NCBI GenBank assembly: GCA_003024985.2
Contig: PXIH01S0022570.1
Origin: Euperipatoides rowelli
Taxonomy: Eukaryota; Onychophora; Udeonychophora; Euonychophora; Peripatopsidae
DNA: 10,349 nt
Strand: one strand, 5' to 3'
Under the pieces are notes generated by a model. The model searched no databases. It saw only the letters and a list, made by a program, of their open reading frames with translations, and was not told where the DNA came from. The number at the start of each line of letters is the position of its first letter. Positions within the stretch are counted from its first letter, which is position 1. Both the position numbers and the translations under genes were made by a program. Of this stretch, positions 1 through 7,467 are shown piece by piece.

Positions 1-202
1 GAGGGAGTAACTCTGATAAATCACTTCTTTCAGGGAAGTAAAATAGAATTTTATAACAGAAATGTGATGCAATACATTATATCAGGTGTCATTTTTGTAT
101 TCTAATGTAATTTTGCAAAATGGTGGAGGAGAAAGAAAAAGTGCAATTTAATCAAAGGTTTGCTATCAACAGGAACTATATAGGCCTAACAGGAGTTACT
201 GC

Positions 203-250
203 ATATAAGTATATATATTGTATATATATTTATATACAGTATACATACAC
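203..250. repeat. TA-rich simple repeat
   Basis: Alternating TA/TATATT sequence running into ATACAGTATACATACAC. It is an ordinary low-complexity microsatellite with no element ends around it. Confidence 0.75.
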
Positions 251-343
251 CCGGGTATGAAACACATATTGGTTGATTGAAAAATTATGTGAATAATTTC
301 TGAAAAATATCAGCCTAATTGTATCTTTTGTATATACCATTCA

Positions 344-403
344 GCCCGGTTTGACCTCGACAGTACTGGTTTCAGACTATTTGTCCCAGTGTCCCGAGAC
401 AAG
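344..403. other. G+C-richer island of unknown origin
   Basis: About 60 bp that is clearly richer in G+C than its surroundings, containing CAGCCCGG, ACCTCGACAG and GTCCCGAGAC. It follows a pyrimidine-containing stretch ending in cag (351-353). Two forward frames are open across it, but both stop soon afterwards, no good 5' splice site follows (AAG|tgtgaa), and neither translation has Gly-X-Y periodicity. It could be a decayed repeat fragment or a conserved non-coding element. I do not recognise it. Confidence 0.3.
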
Positions 404-1858
404 TGTGAAAATTAATTATTTGTTCTGGTTTTGATTTTTTTTAATTCCCCTTGTATTTTTTTTAAAACCTACAGTATACAATACAGAATTGTTACAAAAA
501 AAAATATTTAATGTAAAGTTGTCCATTTTTTATTTAAACTTATTTCTGAAAATTAATTGTTTTATACAATTAAGATATAGGAAGCAAAATAAAATAAATG
601 ATTATAAACAGCACTCTGAATTGCTGAAGTCCCTCTTTTAAATATTTAATCATATCATTGCCTCCTCAGTCAGTCTTTGTATTTATTTCTCTTTCAATGT
701 TATTTGTAAAACTAAATTTCAAGAGCAATGATGTGTCCATTTTATGACAATTTCTTTAAAATGAAAGACCTTCTAATGCAAAGAAATTGCAGATGTTAAA
801 AAATCTTCCAATTCCTATTCATCACAATACAATAATAATAATGATTGTACAATATCACAATCAGATGTTTTTTAAATACAAGTTTTTCCAGATCGTATTC
901 CAATGTAATCAGTAATTTATAAAAATTAATTCAAAGCAAGGTCTATTAGTGTTAAAATAATCAATTGAAATTTTAATGAAATACAGTACCGGTATGTACA
1001 GTGTATTGTCTTAAAAATGATGAAATTACATTATTTGAACATAATTTCTTTTTTAAAAAAATTCTGCCACAATAACCCTCTTCCCCCGGTCATCCTATTA
1101 CATCTTTGTTCCGGTTAGCGCTTTTGGAATTGTGGTAGCATTACCATAGATACAAAAAACCTTTTATACTATTCATCCAAGCATTGTTATATCAATCATT
1201 TCATCTGTATTCATAGAATGCTGGTTTAAAATACAGCTCAGCCTAATGCTCTAATATCTATATTATAGATATAATTAAGTTAAAGTATCAAACTACCAAC
1301 AGGCAACAATTTTATTTGATGATGAGGAATGGAGAAAATAATTGTTGCGATGGAAAGATTTATAGATAAATAGATTTTATCTAAGATTCATTTTTCAATA
1401 GTAGGGTACATCTAAACTTAAATCTATAATAATATATTAAAAAAATGCCTTCAAATTTTTACCTTTTATTAGTTAAAGATTTTTTTTTTTTTTAGCATTA
1501 AGCTGGTACGGTAATGCTTTATTTATTACTTATAATTTATATCATTCCTGAATCACAAATGACTATTTGAACTCATGTTTACAATTGGCAATTAGCAAAT
1601 TACACATCAAAATCTACAAACTTAGTAAATTCAATGTAGAGCAAATATTCTTCATCTTACTAATGAAATGTACAGTTTTTTAGTTCATCTTATTATATGC
1701 TAGCAGTTAGCACATAATCGTTTTTAATGTTTTCATTCTTCAATTTTTGCATTAGTGAAATTTAATAGTGTGTATAAGTTGGTGAAATTCTGAAATGAAA
1801 TGAATATTTGGATTCAAGTTGCACTTAATGAATGAATTCTTTCATTTTTATTTCCTTA

Positions 1859-1897
1859 TTATTAAATAAATCTTTAATTAATTAAATAAATAAATAG
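1859..1897. repeat. AAAT/TTAAT low-complexity stretch
   Basis: Repeated ATTAAATAAAT-type words, including TTAATTAATTAAAT followed by AAATAAATAAAT. This is simple-sequence intronic DNA with no further structure seen. Confidence 0.7.
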
Positions 1898-2177
1898 ACA
1901 TCAGAATAGACAGAGGTATTTACTATGCAAAAACTTGCCCGTCTTTACTTCATAACTTCATATTAATCGCAATTAATGATAGCAAATATTCATAAAAATA
2001 TGAACATTTTATAAAACACAATCAGAAATTATAAAGCCTTTTGGCATTCTTTTCAAAGCAAATCATCTCCTTTATGTAATCCAACAATGTACATTTAATT
2101 ATTTGTGAAAAATAAATTTTAAAAANACTTTGTTTTTTTTAGCATAAAATTGTTTATGTTTAAAAGATTTTTAAATT

Positions 2178-2204
2178 GCTTTACTTTATTGAATTTATGT
2201 TTAG
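2178..2204 (+). other. 3' splice site of the collagen exon
   Basis: A T-rich but interrupted tract (ttgctttactttattg) leads into tttatgtttag immediately before the first Gly codon. The polypyrimidine tract is weak because several A and G bases break it. The AG at 2203-2204 is the one that leaves the exon exactly 54 bp and in frame, which is why I chose it. Candidate branch-point adenines lie in tttactt and ttgaatt, but none can be fixed from sequence alone. Confidence 0.85.
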
Positions 2205-2258
2205 GGTGTACCAGGGGAAGCCGGTCCTAAGGGTGATAGGGGAGACCAAGGATTGCCA
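2205..2258 (+). CDS. Collagen triple-helix exon, 54 bp (fibrillar-type collagen, partial gene)
   Basis: A single internal exon encoding GVPGEAGPKGDRGDQGLP, which is six unbroken Gly-X-Y triplets. It begins with a complete Gly codon (GGT), ends with a complete Y-position Pro codon (CCA) and is phase 0 on both sides. The 54-bp exon is the ancestral unit of fibrillar collagen triple helices; non-fibrillar collagens use it less regularly, so I infer a fibrillar-type alpha chain. The product would be a secreted extracellular-matrix protein that assembles into a triple helix. Two triplets have Pro in the Y position (GVP, GLP), where prolyl 4-hydroxylase normally acts, and the Lys in GPK is also a Y residue open to hydroxylation. 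The peptide holds a KGD and an RGD tripeptide (KGDRGD). Local G+C is much higher than in the flanks. The chain type and its place in the helix cannot be fixed from one exon. Confidence 0.93.
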
Positions 2259-2265
2259 GTAAGTG
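2256..2265 (+). other. 5' splice site of the collagen exon
   Basis: The exon ends CCA and the intron starts gtaagtg, matching the U1 snRNA consensus at +1 to +6. Position -1 is A rather than the usual G, a small weakness offset by the perfect intronic part. Confidence 0.9.
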
Positions 2266-2406
2266 TAATCTAGCTTCTGCCAGCAAATAGTTTAATTTCC
2301 ATCTAGCCGCAATACCGATAGCATTATTATCCACAGTTATTTATCTTATGCATGTTGCTTTTGCTTATTTGCTTTAGTTGCATGATATTTGATTTGACCA
2401 ATGAAG

Positions 2407-3620
2407 GTAAGTATCTCAATTTTTTTTTTAATCGTTTATTTTTCAGTTTAAAATGCAGCTATAAAATGTTAACTTTTAACAAATTTGCAACTCCCTATAT
2501 TTTGTGTTGTTATTGAACATTGTTTTGTTATTAACTGATGATATTATACTTTCATCACTAATCAAACAATAACAGGGATTCAAATTTGAAAGAGTTCAAT
2601 ATATTCATGTTTTCTTTTTATTTCATTCCTAAATGTTTTTAGATTAATGCCCTTCAATAACATCATTAAATCTAATAATCATTCTTATCTTTGTTGACAA
2701 ATTCCTTTAATAATATATTTGTATGTGATCTAAAAGTTAACATTTTTTTAATTTTGTTAATCTAATATTTATTTATTTTCAGTTTGCAGTTTAAAAGGGA
2801 ATAATTTTGCTTTTTAAATCATTCTAAAATTTCAATTAATGGTTTTAAATTTGGTTTAAAAATACTTTTATATGCAACATACTGTACATGTACAACACTT
2901 GTAGTGAGTTTAATTTTGTTTTGTTTCACCCTTTGTTTCTTTAGATGTCTTGTATAATGCAATTTAAGTTTAATTTTTTTTCATTTTCAGATATTGTAAG
3001 TAGTTTCAGAAATTTTCATATTTTTCCACATCAAATTTCACTGTTGCCTACTTGAATTTTTCTTATAAAGCAATCAAAAACAATTTCAAACATTTTTAAG
3101 AACTTTTTTTGACAATGCCATTTTTCCCATTTCACATTAGTCTAATTAATAAATTTGTTGAATATGTTTCACATCATCATACTCTCACCAAGCTTGTATT
3201 ATTAACTCTCCGCTATCTTTAATTATATTAGGAAACAAAGGCAGGCAAATTAGGATGATCTAATGTTTTTCAACATGCATTTATTTTACACGTTTATAGT
3301 TTAATCTAAAATAAAATAAATTTCACTTTCATCTAATTTCCAAATTTTCTAATCATAGAATATGCATTATTTACTTTAATTATTTGTTTCTGTAATTAAA
3401 TACCAACGAGCTAGAATATTAGCTCATTGTTAAATACAGATAGAAAATTTCCTCCAGACACAGATTACACAATCAACATTATCCTTTCCTTTTTTATTCT
3501 TTCTGATCCTGTACAAAACATAAAGAAAATAATAAATCTCTTAGTGCCATTGATCTAGAAGTTGGGTTTTTTTTTTAAAAAAAAAAACTAAGTTGAATAT
3601 ATTGCTTTGAAATATGTTAC
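2407..3620. other. Intronic stretch, no gene
   Basis: A+T-rich DNA with several polypyrimidine-cag motifs that resemble 3' splice sites (ending at 2446, 2782 and 2990) but are followed by no Gly-X-Y coding sequence. A T10-A11 block lies at 3567-3587 and could fold back on itself. I see no mobile element with defined ends. Confidence 0.7.
3567..3587. repeat. T10-A11 homopolymer fold-back
   Basis: Ten T bases run directly into eleven A bases, making a self-complementary block. It sits just upstream of the hairpin array at 3621-3833. It may be the fused tails of two old insertions or simple slippage. Confidence 0.7.
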
Positions 3621-3833
3621 TGCACAAACTAAGAATTTTCAATATTCACTTGCTATCACAATACTACACAAAGTGAGCATTTTAAAAACTCACTTGCTAA
3701 TCCCCATATTCTTCTGTGCAAAGTGAGCATTTTCAAAACTCACTTGTTTATTTTATTTCTATATCTTACTTCAAAGTTTGGTACTGTATAAAGAGTTTAT
3801 TAAAACTCTTGCATATCTCACTTCAAAATATGG
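3621..3833. repeat. Hairpin-bearing tandem array, period about 50 bp
   Basis: Two copies lie exactly 50 bp apart: AAGTGAGCATTTT at 3671 and 3721. Each is followed by CTCACTTG, so each can form a hairpin with 7-bp arms AAGTGAG/CTCACTT (3671-3695 and 3721-3745). A third, diverged copy has AAGAGTTT/AAACTCTT arms around an ATTA loop at 3791-3810. A degenerate copy without good pairing begins near 3621 (TGCACAAACTAAG, then TTCACTTGCTAT). In the 3' part, TATCTTACTTCAAA at 3762 and TATCTCACTTCAAA at 3814 are 52 bp apart, continuing the same period. No protein is expected here. This is an old minisatellite whose units are palindromic. I do not recognise the family. Confidence 0.75.
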
Positions 3834-3904
3834 TGAATAATCCACTCATTAAAAAACAGCTTAATATTTATCCTAATGTTTGCCAAGTAGGGTTTCACAC
3901 TGAC

Positions 3905-3912
3905 CACCCAAC
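3905..3912. repeat. Left 8-bp target-site duplication of the hAT-like MITE
   Basis: CACCCAAC immediately precedes the left terminal inverted repeat. The right copy is CACCCACC (4331-4338), 7 of 8 identical. Eight bp is the duplication size characteristic of hAT transposons. Confidence 0.75.
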
Positions 3913-4330
3913 CAGTGTTTCTTCCAGGTATACCTCCAGGAGGGATTAGCCCCCCCCCCCCTGGAGCAAATCAACTGCACCCCCAGGGAAAATTTAGAAA
4001 AAATAAAAATCTTATAAAATGAAACGGTAAGTTGACAAAACATCAGTCAATGGACACAAAGTCAACATAATGTCCAGTCAACCAAAAAAAATAAAGCTTA
4101 TTAAATCAGACAGAAAGGCAACAAAACATCCAATCAACAAAAAAAATAAAAATATCAAATCAGGCAGAAAGGCAACAAAATGTCCATTCAACGAAAAAAA
4201 AAGCTTATGAAATCAGACAAAAAGGCAACAAAACGTCATCAATAAAAAAAGGCCTATTAAAAAATCTTACCCTTCCCCAAACTTGTGAAATGCCCCCTCC
4301 CCCAGAGAAAGTTTTCTGAAAGAAACACTG
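3913..4330. mobile_element. Non-autonomous hAT-like MITE, 418 bp
   Basis: The left end begins CAGTGTTTCTTCCAG and the right end, read on the minus strand, begins CAGTGTTTCTTTCAG. These are terminal inverted repeats matching at 14 of 15 positions. The CAGTG start and a near-perfect 8-bp target duplication are hallmarks of the hAT superfamily. There is no transposase ORF, so it would need an enzyme supplied in trans. Inside the left end a C12 run (3950-3961) lies between arms CTCCAGG (3934-3940) and CCTGGAG (3960-3966), which can form a hairpin. The middle is A-rich and made of ~54-bp tandem units (listed separately). The right end has a C-rich patch (CCCCCTCCCCC). The single mismatches in the TSD and TIR indicate an old insertion. 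Confidence 0.82.
4061..4265. repeat. Internal tandem repeat of the MITE, about 54 bp x ~4
   Basis: Units begin at 4061 (GTCAACATAATGTCC), 4117 (GGCAACAAAACATCC), 4171 (GGCAACAAAATGTCC) and 4224 (GGCAACAAAACGTC), giving lengths of 56, 54, 53 and a shorter last unit. Each contains a C-A-A-C word, an A-rich block, often AAGCTTAT, and AAATCAGACAGAAA or a close variant. A more degenerate copy may start near 4031 (GTTGACAAAACATCAGTCAA). Internal minisatellites are common in hAT MITEs and change element length between copies. Confidence 0.8.
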
Positions 4331-4338
4331 CACCCACC

Positions 4339-4686
4339 CTTCCTTATCATTCATTTCTAATGTGATTAACTTCATCTATTTCAAAAATTTGATAAAATTA
4401 TTTATTTCCCCCCACAAAGAATATGATACTTTGCCCCACCCCACCCACTTCATTACATCTTATATTAAAAATTTAGTAATCCTAGATAAAATACTATTAA
4501 TTTTAAAAATTGTTTCTCACTTTTCCCACATATGATGCTTTGAAGTTGTGTATAATTCTTAGGCCCATAAGATGTATTTTACGTCAATCAAACTATGGTA
4601 TTTTATGTTATTTTTTTTAACGGTCACAATAAATGGATCTTTTTATTTTTTTATCATTGATTTTTCAAATGAAATAACTAAAAAAA
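4339..4686. other. Intronic stretch between MITE and minisatellite
   Basis: A+T-rich sequence with two C-rich patches (4408-4413 and 4434-4447). The words ATATGATACTTTG (about 4421) and ATATGATGCTTTG (about 4531) recur once, which may mark a diverged duplication. No credible gene; the short ORF here is low-complexity Phe/Lys-rich sequence. Confidence 0.6.
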
Positions 4687-4857
4687 AATTCCACTTGTTT
4701 GAAAAATTCCACTTGTTTAAAAAAAAAACCACTTGGTTAAAAAAAAATTCCATTTGGTTTCAAATAATTCCACTTGGTTAAAAAATAAATTCCACTTGTT
4801 AAAAAAATTCACTTGGTTAAAAAATAAATTCCTCTTGGTTAAGAAAAAAAATTCCAG
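4687..4857. repeat. A-tract minisatellite, about 20-bp unit, 8 copies
   Basis: The consensus is roughly AATTCCACTTGGTTAAAAAA. The CCACTTG core (or a one-base variant) starts near 4691, 4709, 4729, 4750, 4770, 4792, 4809 and 4831, so spacings are 18-22 bp. Each core is followed by a run of 4-10 A bases. The unit grades from CTTGTTT in the first copies to CTTGGTTA in the later ones, which shows local spread of variants. It is bounded on the right by a partial unit (ATTCCAG). It is non-coding. Confidence 0.88.
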
Positions 4858-5325
4858 AAAAAAACTAGCTTTAAAATTTAAAGTATTAAGTTAATCTTCC
4901 CCCAGCCCTCCCTAAAAACAGTGGTAAATCTGAATCTACAAGATGTAACTGTTTTTTAGGTATTGGTTATGTAATTTTAAATGTAAGGATGGTTTGAATA
5001 CATCATGCATTGTATTTGGAAAAAGCTGCAATATATTAATTAGTTAGGCTTTGCACTACTCAAATTTTACCTTAAAATTAAACCATATTAGCTGATAAAG
5101 GTACTGCTATTCATAGAATTTATGACTGGTAATAAGTGAAGAATTCAACAATAGGCATAATTTTATTGCAATTCAGCCTTTTTTGTTAAAAAAAAGCAAT
5201 TAACACCATAATTTGTAGAAAAACATGACCTATTATTTTATTTAAACTATAAATATTTGTTAAAATGTATATTTTTATAAGATTTGTTTGACATAAATTC
5301 CAAATTAGACTGTATGTGTTAAAAC
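4858..5325. other. Intronic stretch, no gene
   Basis: A+T-rich sequence with a C-rich patch (CTTCCCCCAGCCCTCCC, about 4896-4912). I see no exon, RNA gene or element ends before the SINE-1 target duplication at 5326. Confidence 0.7.
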
Positions 5326-5339
5326 AATAATAATAAGAT
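5326..5339. repeat. Left target-site duplication of SINE-1
   Basis: AATAATAATAAGAT, repeated exactly at 5664-5677 after the element. The first part is simple AAT repeat, but the shared AAGAT end makes a chance match less likely. Confidence 0.85.
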
Positions 5340-5663
5340 GTACAGCTCCGGTGGTCCAGCGGTTCACGGCTACTGCTGGATTGGAGCTGTGAATATAAGG
5401 GGATCATGAGTTCGATCCCTGGGCAGCCCCGGAGATGAGGGATGACAAAATTTTCTTTCGCCGTCGTACGGCTCCGGGGATTAAAATTAATTCTAGACTT
5501 TATAATTAATGATTTTTCCGAAGTAAAATGGATTTATGGCAAATGATTAACGAACACGGACATGGCATCACTGTTGTATCCAGTTTAGAAGAATGTAACT
5601 TGATACTTGTAAATATTGTACATAATAAAAGCTGAATTTCTTTGGGAAATTTATTTTTTAAAA
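5340..5663 (+). mobile_element. SINE-1: tRNA-derived SINE, 324 bp, complete
   Basis: A non-coding retrotransposon flanked by a perfect 14-bp duplication. The head is tRNA-like: box A TGGTCCAGCGG (5352-5362) matches the consensus fully, and box B is GTTCGATCC (5410-5418). The seven bases before box A (GCTCCGG, 5345-5351) can pair at six positions with CCGGAG (5429-5434), a surviving acceptor-stem relic. CCCCGGAG (5427-5434) is also complementary to CTCCGGGG (5472-5479), so the head can form an alternative longer hairpin. GCCGT/ACGGC arms lie just inside it. The body (about 5480-5630) is not recognised and ends ATAATAAAAGC. The 3' end has a stem-loop, AATTTC/GAAATT around TTTGG (5635-5651), followed by TTATTTTTTAAAA. 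The element would need a LINE reverse transcriptase acting in trans. The perfect duplication suggests a fairly recent insertion. Confidence 0.9.
5352..5418 (+). promoter_or_regulatory. Internal RNA polymerase III promoter of SINE-1 (box A and box B)
   Basis: Box A begins 12 bp inside the element's 5' edge, the usual distance from a Pol III start site. Box B starts 58 bp after the start of box A, somewhat wider than in a class I tRNA. Both boxes are close to consensus, so the promoter could still be active. Confidence 0.8.
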
Positions 5664-5677
5664 AATAATAATAAGAT

Positions 5678-6229
5678 ATGGACACAGATGAATAGTATTG
5701 TCAAACAAATTTATTGGCAGATAAATGAAAAAAAGTTTTTGGTCTTGTTTTTTTTTCAATAAGCCATGCAATTATAAATAATACAAATTTCTCATAATTG
5801 CATTTTGTTAAATAGTAATGAATAAGCAATTGTTGTGAGCTTTAATGTACAATAATACTGACAAGCACTTTGTTTGGTAGAGGAATTGAGGAAAAATATG
5901 TTTAGAATATAAACAAAATTGTCCAATCATAATGACATGATGTTTTGTAAATAGATTTACTCATCAAATCATATCAACAAAACTTATAGAAATTGTGAAA
6001 TATTGTGAATACACAGAGCATATTTGTTTGTTATTTATTTAGAATCTAAACATTATACTTTATTAAGAATATTATTGCATCTGTTAGTTTACCAGTGTTT
6101 AGTTCTAGAGTTGATACAAACATTTTTGATAATTCTTTAGGAATTTCATACATAGCTAATTAAGTTTTACTTGTAGGTAGAAGTTGATGGATCTGCTTAA
6201 GATAAACATGAAAAATATGTTTATTAATT
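5678..6229. other. Intronic stretch between SINE-1 and SINE-2
   Basis: A+T-rich sequence with no exon, RNA gene or bounded element that I can see. Confidence 0.7.
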
Positions 6230-6241
6230 TATAAAATCATA
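6230..6241. repeat. Left target-site duplication of SINE-2
   Basis: TATAAAATCATA, repeated exactly at 6629-6640. It fixes both ends of the SINE on the minus strand. Confidence 0.88.
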
Positions 6242-6628
6242 TTTTTTTTTTTTTGGTATATATTACCAAATGCCCGCCTTACGGCTAAGGATAATCGCTA
6301 ATATTGAATACTATTTACATATTTATTTATTTACAAGACTATTTACATTATATACAATCACTAACTGACTGCCAGCCATTCAACCGAAAGTTCAGTCATA
6401 ATCTTTCCTACGTCATGTAACCTTATTGCGACTCTCAAACTAAAGAACACAACTTCAGAAATTTAAACTGCTAGGTTGAAAATCACCTCTTCCTTCCTGT
6501 CTTTCAGAAAGAAAGACAAGCTGGAAAAGAGGCTGGACAGCACAAGCCGCGAACCTGGCCTGCTAGCTTGTGCCTTCACCAAGAATACTAAGCAGTGCAG
6601 CTCAACCCACTGCGCCACTGCCCTTAGC
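6242..6628 (-). mobile_element. SINE-2: tRNA-derived SINE in reverse orientation, 387 bp
   Basis: Bounded by a perfect 12-bp duplication. Its poly(A) tail is seen as T13 at 6242-6254 on the + strand. Read on the minus strand it begins GCTAAGGGCAG, then box A TGGCGCAGTGG (complement of 6607-6617, full consensus match) and a box B-like GGTTCGCGGCT (complement of 6545-6555, 3' half degenerate). The body carries a long imperfect hairpin: perfect arms TGTCTTTC/GAAAGACA around AGAAA (6498-6518), enclosed by CCTCTTCC (6486-6493) and GGAAAAGAGG (6523-6532). Near the 3' end there is an 11-bp direct repeat 28 bp apart (ACTATTTACAT at 6310 and 6338 on the + strand), a GCC-GTAA-GGC mini-hairpin, and a terminal stem-loop TTTGGTA/TACCAAA (6252-6270) running into the poly(A). 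The body is not related by eye to SINE-1 or SINE-3. Confidence 0.9.
6545..6617 (-). promoter_or_regulatory. Internal RNA polymerase III promoter of SINE-2
   Basis: Box A starts 11 bp inside the 5' edge of the element. The box B-like motif starts 62 bp later. Box A is intact, but the second half of box B departs from GGTTCGANTCC, so activity may be reduced. Transcription would run antisense to the collagen gene. Confidence 0.75.
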
Positions 6629-7467
6629 TATAAAATCATAATTATATCAAATTAAATCAACAGTGTGTATTGCAGCCACCAGGAGATGAAGATCCATCAC
6701 TATCTTATTCAATATTATTTTTTCACCTGGAAAGATTTACATTTGTTTGCAGTGATTTTCCTTGTGATAATGTCTTTATAAATCATCATTGCTTGCCATT
6801 TTAAACAGTGATATTAAATTGATGGAAATATGATCATTTTGGGTTCATTTTGAAAGCTGAATAAATATTTTTTTACCTAGAACATCAGCAAAATACTCTC
6901 ATACACAATGAATTTTTAAAAATGTTACATGTAATCTCTGACCCGATGCAGATACATTTACTAATTTCAATTTTAAATAACTTTTTTTTTTAACTAAGTG
7001 GAATTATTTTTTACTAATTTTTTTTGAAAATCATTTATTTTAATAAAAAATTACAATTCATTTTGTGTAACCTTTGTATAGATTAATTTATTTCTTATAG
7101 AGATATTCCCCTATCATTTGTTTTGCATATTCGTTCACAAATTTTATAATGCAATTTTAAATATATTTTGCTTAAATTTTAAATAACTCTTAGACTATGT
7201 TGACTTATTTTCATAATATCAATATATTTCTACAAACTAATGAAGCAGCAAAATCAGAAAACAGCATTTTACAGTTGAAAGAAAAACAATGTTACTAATG
7301 TTTATTCAAATTATGATAAATATTTTAATATAATATTCATCTGTTTGGTGTTTTGCTCAATTTTGGTTATAATCAAAAAACACATGCTGAACAAATTAAT
7401 TAAAATCTAGCATTGCTGTATACCTAATAAAAAAATAAAATATTTATAAAATCTTTTTTATCGTCAA

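Larger units (their letters stand above)
1..2204 (+). other. Intron (3' part) upstream of the collagen exon
   Basis: A+T-rich non-coding sequence, assigned to an intron because it ends in a 3' splice site directly before the collagen exon. Its 5' end lies outside the window. I searched it for further Gly-X-Y exons and saw none on either strand. It contains a TA-rich microsatellite, AAAT-type low-complexity sequence, homopolymer T runs and one G+C-richer patch, listed separately. A short perfect inverted repeat (7-bp arms ATATCTA/TAGATAT around TATTA) lies at 1254-1272, and a TACCGGTA palindrome at 987-994. An undetermined base (n) at 2126 is a sequencing ambiguity. I see no other gene or element with defined ends. 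Confidence 0.8.

Noticed and set aside
1137-1518. Inverted repeat AGCATTACC / GGTAATGCT about 380 bp apart, as possible MITE ends
   Set aside because: Only nine bases match, the flanks have no convincing target duplication, and A+T-rich DNA makes such a pair likely by chance.
2783-2810. Second collagen exon after the acceptor-like site ending at 2782
   Set aside because: The sequence after the cag has no Gly every third codon and no nearby 5' splice site.
3621-3833. CRISPR-like array
   Set aside because: The sequence is an animal intron. Units are few and diverged, the period covers the whole unit, and there are no unique spacers or cas genes.
3716-3949. 77-codon open frame on the + strand
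   Set aside because: It lies across the hairpin array and the left end of the MITE, has no sensible composition or domain, and the A+T-rich repeats explain it.
4572-4781. 69-codon open frame on the + strand
   Set aside because: It is Phe/Lys-rich low-complexity sequence whose 3' half is the CCACTTG minisatellite (repeats of FHLFKK type).
5186-5407. 73-codon open frame on the - strand
   Set aside because: It starts inside the SINE-1 head read backwards and continues into A+T-rich flank. It is not a gene.
5345-5434. Functional tRNA gene
   Set aside because: Box A, box B and part of the acceptor stem are present, but the T stem does not pair well and extra bases lie before the 3' acceptor strand. 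The perfect target duplication shows it is a SINE head.
6991-7010. Reverse-orientation copy of the minisatellite unit as a separate element
   Set aside because: A single 20-bp match with A/T-rich ends could be chance. It is noted only as context for the minisatellite.
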